DNA of 64,000 nt, taken from Homarus americanus. Lineage: Eukaryota > Arthropoda > Malacostraca > Decapoda > Nephropidae. The first letter of the stretch is position 1. The number at the start of each line of letters is the position of its first letter. This document shows positions 59,816-64,000 of the stretch, piece after piece. The notes beneath the pieces are model-generated. The model was not told the origin of the DNA, made no database searches, and worked only from the letters and a program-made list of their open reading frames with translations. The translations under genes and the position numbers were made by a program. The stretch lies in assembly GCF_018991925.1 (NCBI RefSeq), contig NW_024736071.1, positions 12,202,282 to 12,266,281 on the forward strand. Direction: 5' to 3'.

Positions 59816-61553
59816 AATAATAAAGGGTCTGCAATAGGCCGGTTGGCCTGCGCAGCTCCTGTCGAGGGATTACTACCACTCTCGCCATCCCGCCTGAATC
59901 TATCTAGCCTCCTTTTGAAACTTTCCAGAGTTCCCGCACTTACTACAAAGTTGCTAAGCTTGTTCCACTCGTCCACCACCCTATTTGTGAACCAGTTTCT
60001 TCCTATCTCCCTCCTAAACCTAAACTTATTCAACTTGAATCCGTTGCTCCGAGTCCTATCCTGCTCGGATATTATAAGAACTTTATCTATATCCCCTTTA
60101 TTGATTCCTTTCACCCACTTAACTACTTCTATCATATCTTCCCGCACTCTTCGTCTTTCTAGGGAATGCAAGTTAAGTTTGTTTAACCTATCCTGATATG
60201 GAAGGTTTCTAAGTCTCGGAATCATTTTTGTCATTCTTCGCTGCACCGACTCTAGTGAATTTATATCCATTCTATAATAGGGGCACCAGAACTGAACCGC
60301 ATAATCGAGGTGCGGCCTGACTAGCGCAAGATATAGTTGCAATAAGACCTCTGCACTCTTGTTACTTACACTTCTAGATATAAACCCAATACTCTGTTTG
60401 CCTTATTTCGAACATGAACGCACTGTTTCTAGGCCGTAGGTCCGGGGCACAAGTACCCCTAGGTCTCTTTCAGTCATTTCTCTAGGTTAGTGTTGTTAGG
60501 GCATACATTATAAGTATTTGTTCTTCCAATAATAAAGTACGCGCTGCACTTGCTGGTGTTGAATTTCATTTGCCATTTTTCAGACCACCCCTGCAGTTTA
60601 TTTAGATCCTCCTGTAATGCATTTGCATCCTGCCCTGAATTAATTTGCCGCCCTATTTTGGTGTAATCCGCAAACTTGCTTATGTCACTGCTGATCCCAG
60701 TATCAAGATCGTTTATGTAGATTATGAACAAAAGTGGGCCTAGTACTGACCCCTGGGGAACCCCACTGGTTACACAGCCCCACTCAGATTTAACATCATC
60801 TACGCTGACCCTCTGCGTTCTATGGGTGAGCCATGATTTTATCCAATTTAAATCTTTCCCCTCGATACCATGAGCCTTAATTTTTCTCAGAAGCCTCTGA
60901 TGCGGTACTCTGTCAAATGCTTTGCTAAAGTCTAAGTAAATAACATCGTAATTTTCGTCATTATCTACTACCTCGAAGACTTTCCTAAAAAACGTTAGCA
61001 GTTTTGTTAGACAAGATTTTCCCTTTGTAAACCCATGTTGAGAGTCGTAGATTAATTTGCTTTTCTCTAGATGCGATCGGATACTATCTGCTATAATTGA
61101 TTCAAGAAAATTCCCCACTACTGACGTCAAACTGATCGGCCGGTAATTTGACGCTGATGCTCTGTCTCCTTTTTGAATATGGGTACTACATTTGCCTGTT
61201 TCCACAACTCTGGCACAACTCCAGTGTCTAATGATTTTTTAAATAAGTTTACGAGGGGTCCGCTAATCTGTTCCCTACACTCTTTTAAGACTAGAGGAAA
61301 AATTTCATCCGGCCCTGGGGATTTTGTATTCTTTAGTTTATTTATCTTCTTAAGAACATCCTCTTTTCTGATAGTGATATTCTTTAATTTCTCTTCTTCC
61401 TTTCCTTTAAATATCAGTTCCACCTCCGGAATTTCATCGCAAATTTCTTCTGTGAAAACTGATAAGAAGTAGCTGTTCAATGCTTTGCTCATGTCTTCAC
61501 TGCCATTTATCAATTCTCCCCTCCCTGACTTTAAAGGCCCAAATTTGTCCCGT
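59816..61553 (-). pseudogene. CR1/L2-like non-LTR retrotransposon, reverse transcriptase part
   Basis: The element strand reads GPLKS and then LINGSEDMSKALN, a KSPGPDEIFPLVLKECRE block, LWKQANVVPIFKK, RPISLTSVVGNFLE, QHGFTKGKSCLTKLL, YLDFSKAFDRVPH (motif A), SGVPQGSVLGPLLFI (motif B), then KFADYTKIG where KFADDTKIG is expected. Later come LGVLVPRTYG, LYLALVRPHLDYAVQFW, QRRMTKMIPRL and a WFTNRVVDEWN...FKRRLDRFRR C-terminus. This is a complete RT domain and C-terminal region. The endonuclease is missing, because the element is 5'-truncated at 61553 where a Penelope-like fragment begins. At least two frameshifts (near 61160 and 60345-60475) break it. The Tyr codon replacing the second catalytic Asp is at 60663-60665. 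Confidence 0.9.

Positions 61554-63124
<1,571 letters not shown>

Positions 63125-63158
<34 letters not shown>
63125..63158. repeat. (TA)n microsatellite
   Basis: About 17 TA units after Penelope-like fragment 2. Confidence 0.97.
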
Positions 63159-63165
<7 letters not shown>

Positions 63166-64000
63166 AAAAACTATTTTCCTCCGGCAGATATTTGCTATCG
63201 TGAAAATAACAAATTATCTCAAAAATACTTCAAAAACTTGCGGCTGAAATGTTATCACACTCCTCAAACACATTTACATCCTGTTGCTAATATTAGATTA
63301 AATTTACATGCCGCGAAAACAAGACACTTTGACATCCTATAAACATGATATAAATATTATACAAACACCCTCTCTCTCTGTTATGGTGTGTGTGTGTAAT
63401 TTATATGCGGCGCTTTTCGGCTTTTTGTTTTGTTTTGGCAAGAACCGCCTCAAGACCAGTATAAATGCCCTTAGCTTATCTAAGTTCTATTAAACACACA
63501 CACACAGGAAACTGAGAGAAAATTATCAAGACGGTGAAATGAAAATCACCCTCAGTGTATCGTTAGGTAAACAGATGGTTTAAAACATGTCCATTCCCTC
63601 AGCTCATACAAGGGCATAATGCAGATGGTTCCTCAGCTGGTCTTAGGCGAGTTTAGTCCTCCTGTACGCTCATTTTCTCTCGAGTTCCCCCATTTATTCC
63701 ACAGATGAGTTCCTTCGTTAAGTAAGCTCATCTCTCAAGTGGTGCGACGTCTCCCTCGGCACACTCCCTCCATCCCTCACAGCCACACAGAGACGCCATA
63801 AGACGCTGTACACCTGACTAAAGGTATGACGTCACCTTACTCTTCATCCATCTTGTACTTAAAATTAAACTTCATTAATAATATTTACCTGAGCACTAAG
63901 CAACTCCCTCAAGCACGTGCGTCAGTGGCCGTAAATGTTTATAGAAGGAGATACGTGGAATACACTGTAAACGGTATACCCAGAGTGTGTGTGTGTGGCG
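63159..64000. other. Unassigned sequence at the window end
   Basis: The first ~200 bp follow (TA)n and could be a third degraded mobile fragment, but no domain is seen. (CT)n, (GT)n and (AC)n runs of under 20 bp occur at 63371, 63385, 63494 and 63984. No gene is recognised. Confidence 0.4.

Overview
The window looks like non-coding nuclear DNA of an arthropod, most likely a decapod crustacean. That call is inference. It rests on very dense microsatellites and minisatellites, on many blocks of the arthropod telomere pentamer (TTAGG/CCTAA), and on the mix of degraded non-LTR retrotransposons, Penelope-like elements and a mariner-type transposase. I found no rRNA, tRNA, CRISPR array or bacterial operon, and no intact host gene. 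Three short host-gene candidates are listed at low confidence: a first exon near 8.65 kb, a secreted-peptide-like small ORF at 34.46 kb, and a membrane-protein-like exon at 50.5-50.8 kb.

Mobile elements. A degraded non-LTR element with endonuclease and reverse transcriptase, probably RTE-like, lies on the + strand at about 0.86-4.06 kb. A second copy lies on the - strand at 22.85-25.30 kb; the two copies carry different internal deletions. Two 3' ends of another LINE family lie at 21.07-21.26 kb (-) and 22.51-22.82 kb (+). They share a hairpin, AATAAA and an (ATT)n tail. A LINE ORF1 relic with a zinc-knuckle remnant (46.93-47.74 kb, -) sits beside a mariner-superfamily DDE transposase relic (46.24-46.87 kb, -). 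A CR1/L2-like LINE (59.79-61.55 kb, -) has a mutated catalytic motif and an octamer tail. It abuts two Penelope-like fragments on the + strand (61.55-63.12 kb). Each of those carries a GIY-YIG endonuclease domain, a downstream hammerhead-ribozyme-like motif and a (TA)n tract.

Tandem repeats. The rest is dominated by arrays with units of 2 to 80 bp. The main ones are a C-rich trinucleotide array (10.45-11.35 kb), a G-rich 17-bp array (13.1-14.9 kb), a 26-bp array (19.4-20.3 kb), a perfectly phased 80-bp array with CACGTG motifs (21.26-21.86 kb), a ~35-bp array (26.3-27.4 kb), a ~31-bp array (33.0-33.7 kb), a 38-bp array with higher-order structure (43.7-44.46 kb), a ~65-bp array (47.76-48.27 kb), a 29-bp array (49.3-50.3 kb), a 27-bp array (56.1-56.86 kb) and about 240 bp of (AC)n (59.13-59.37 kb). 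Long open frames inside these arrays are products of repeat period and composition.

No set of host genes working together can be read from this window. The functional logic that can be read is that of retroelements: EN, RT and GIY-YIG domains, 3' hairpins and tails, and ribozyme-like motifs. Some array stretches look locally garbled, possibly from consensus error, so fine detail there should be treated with caution.
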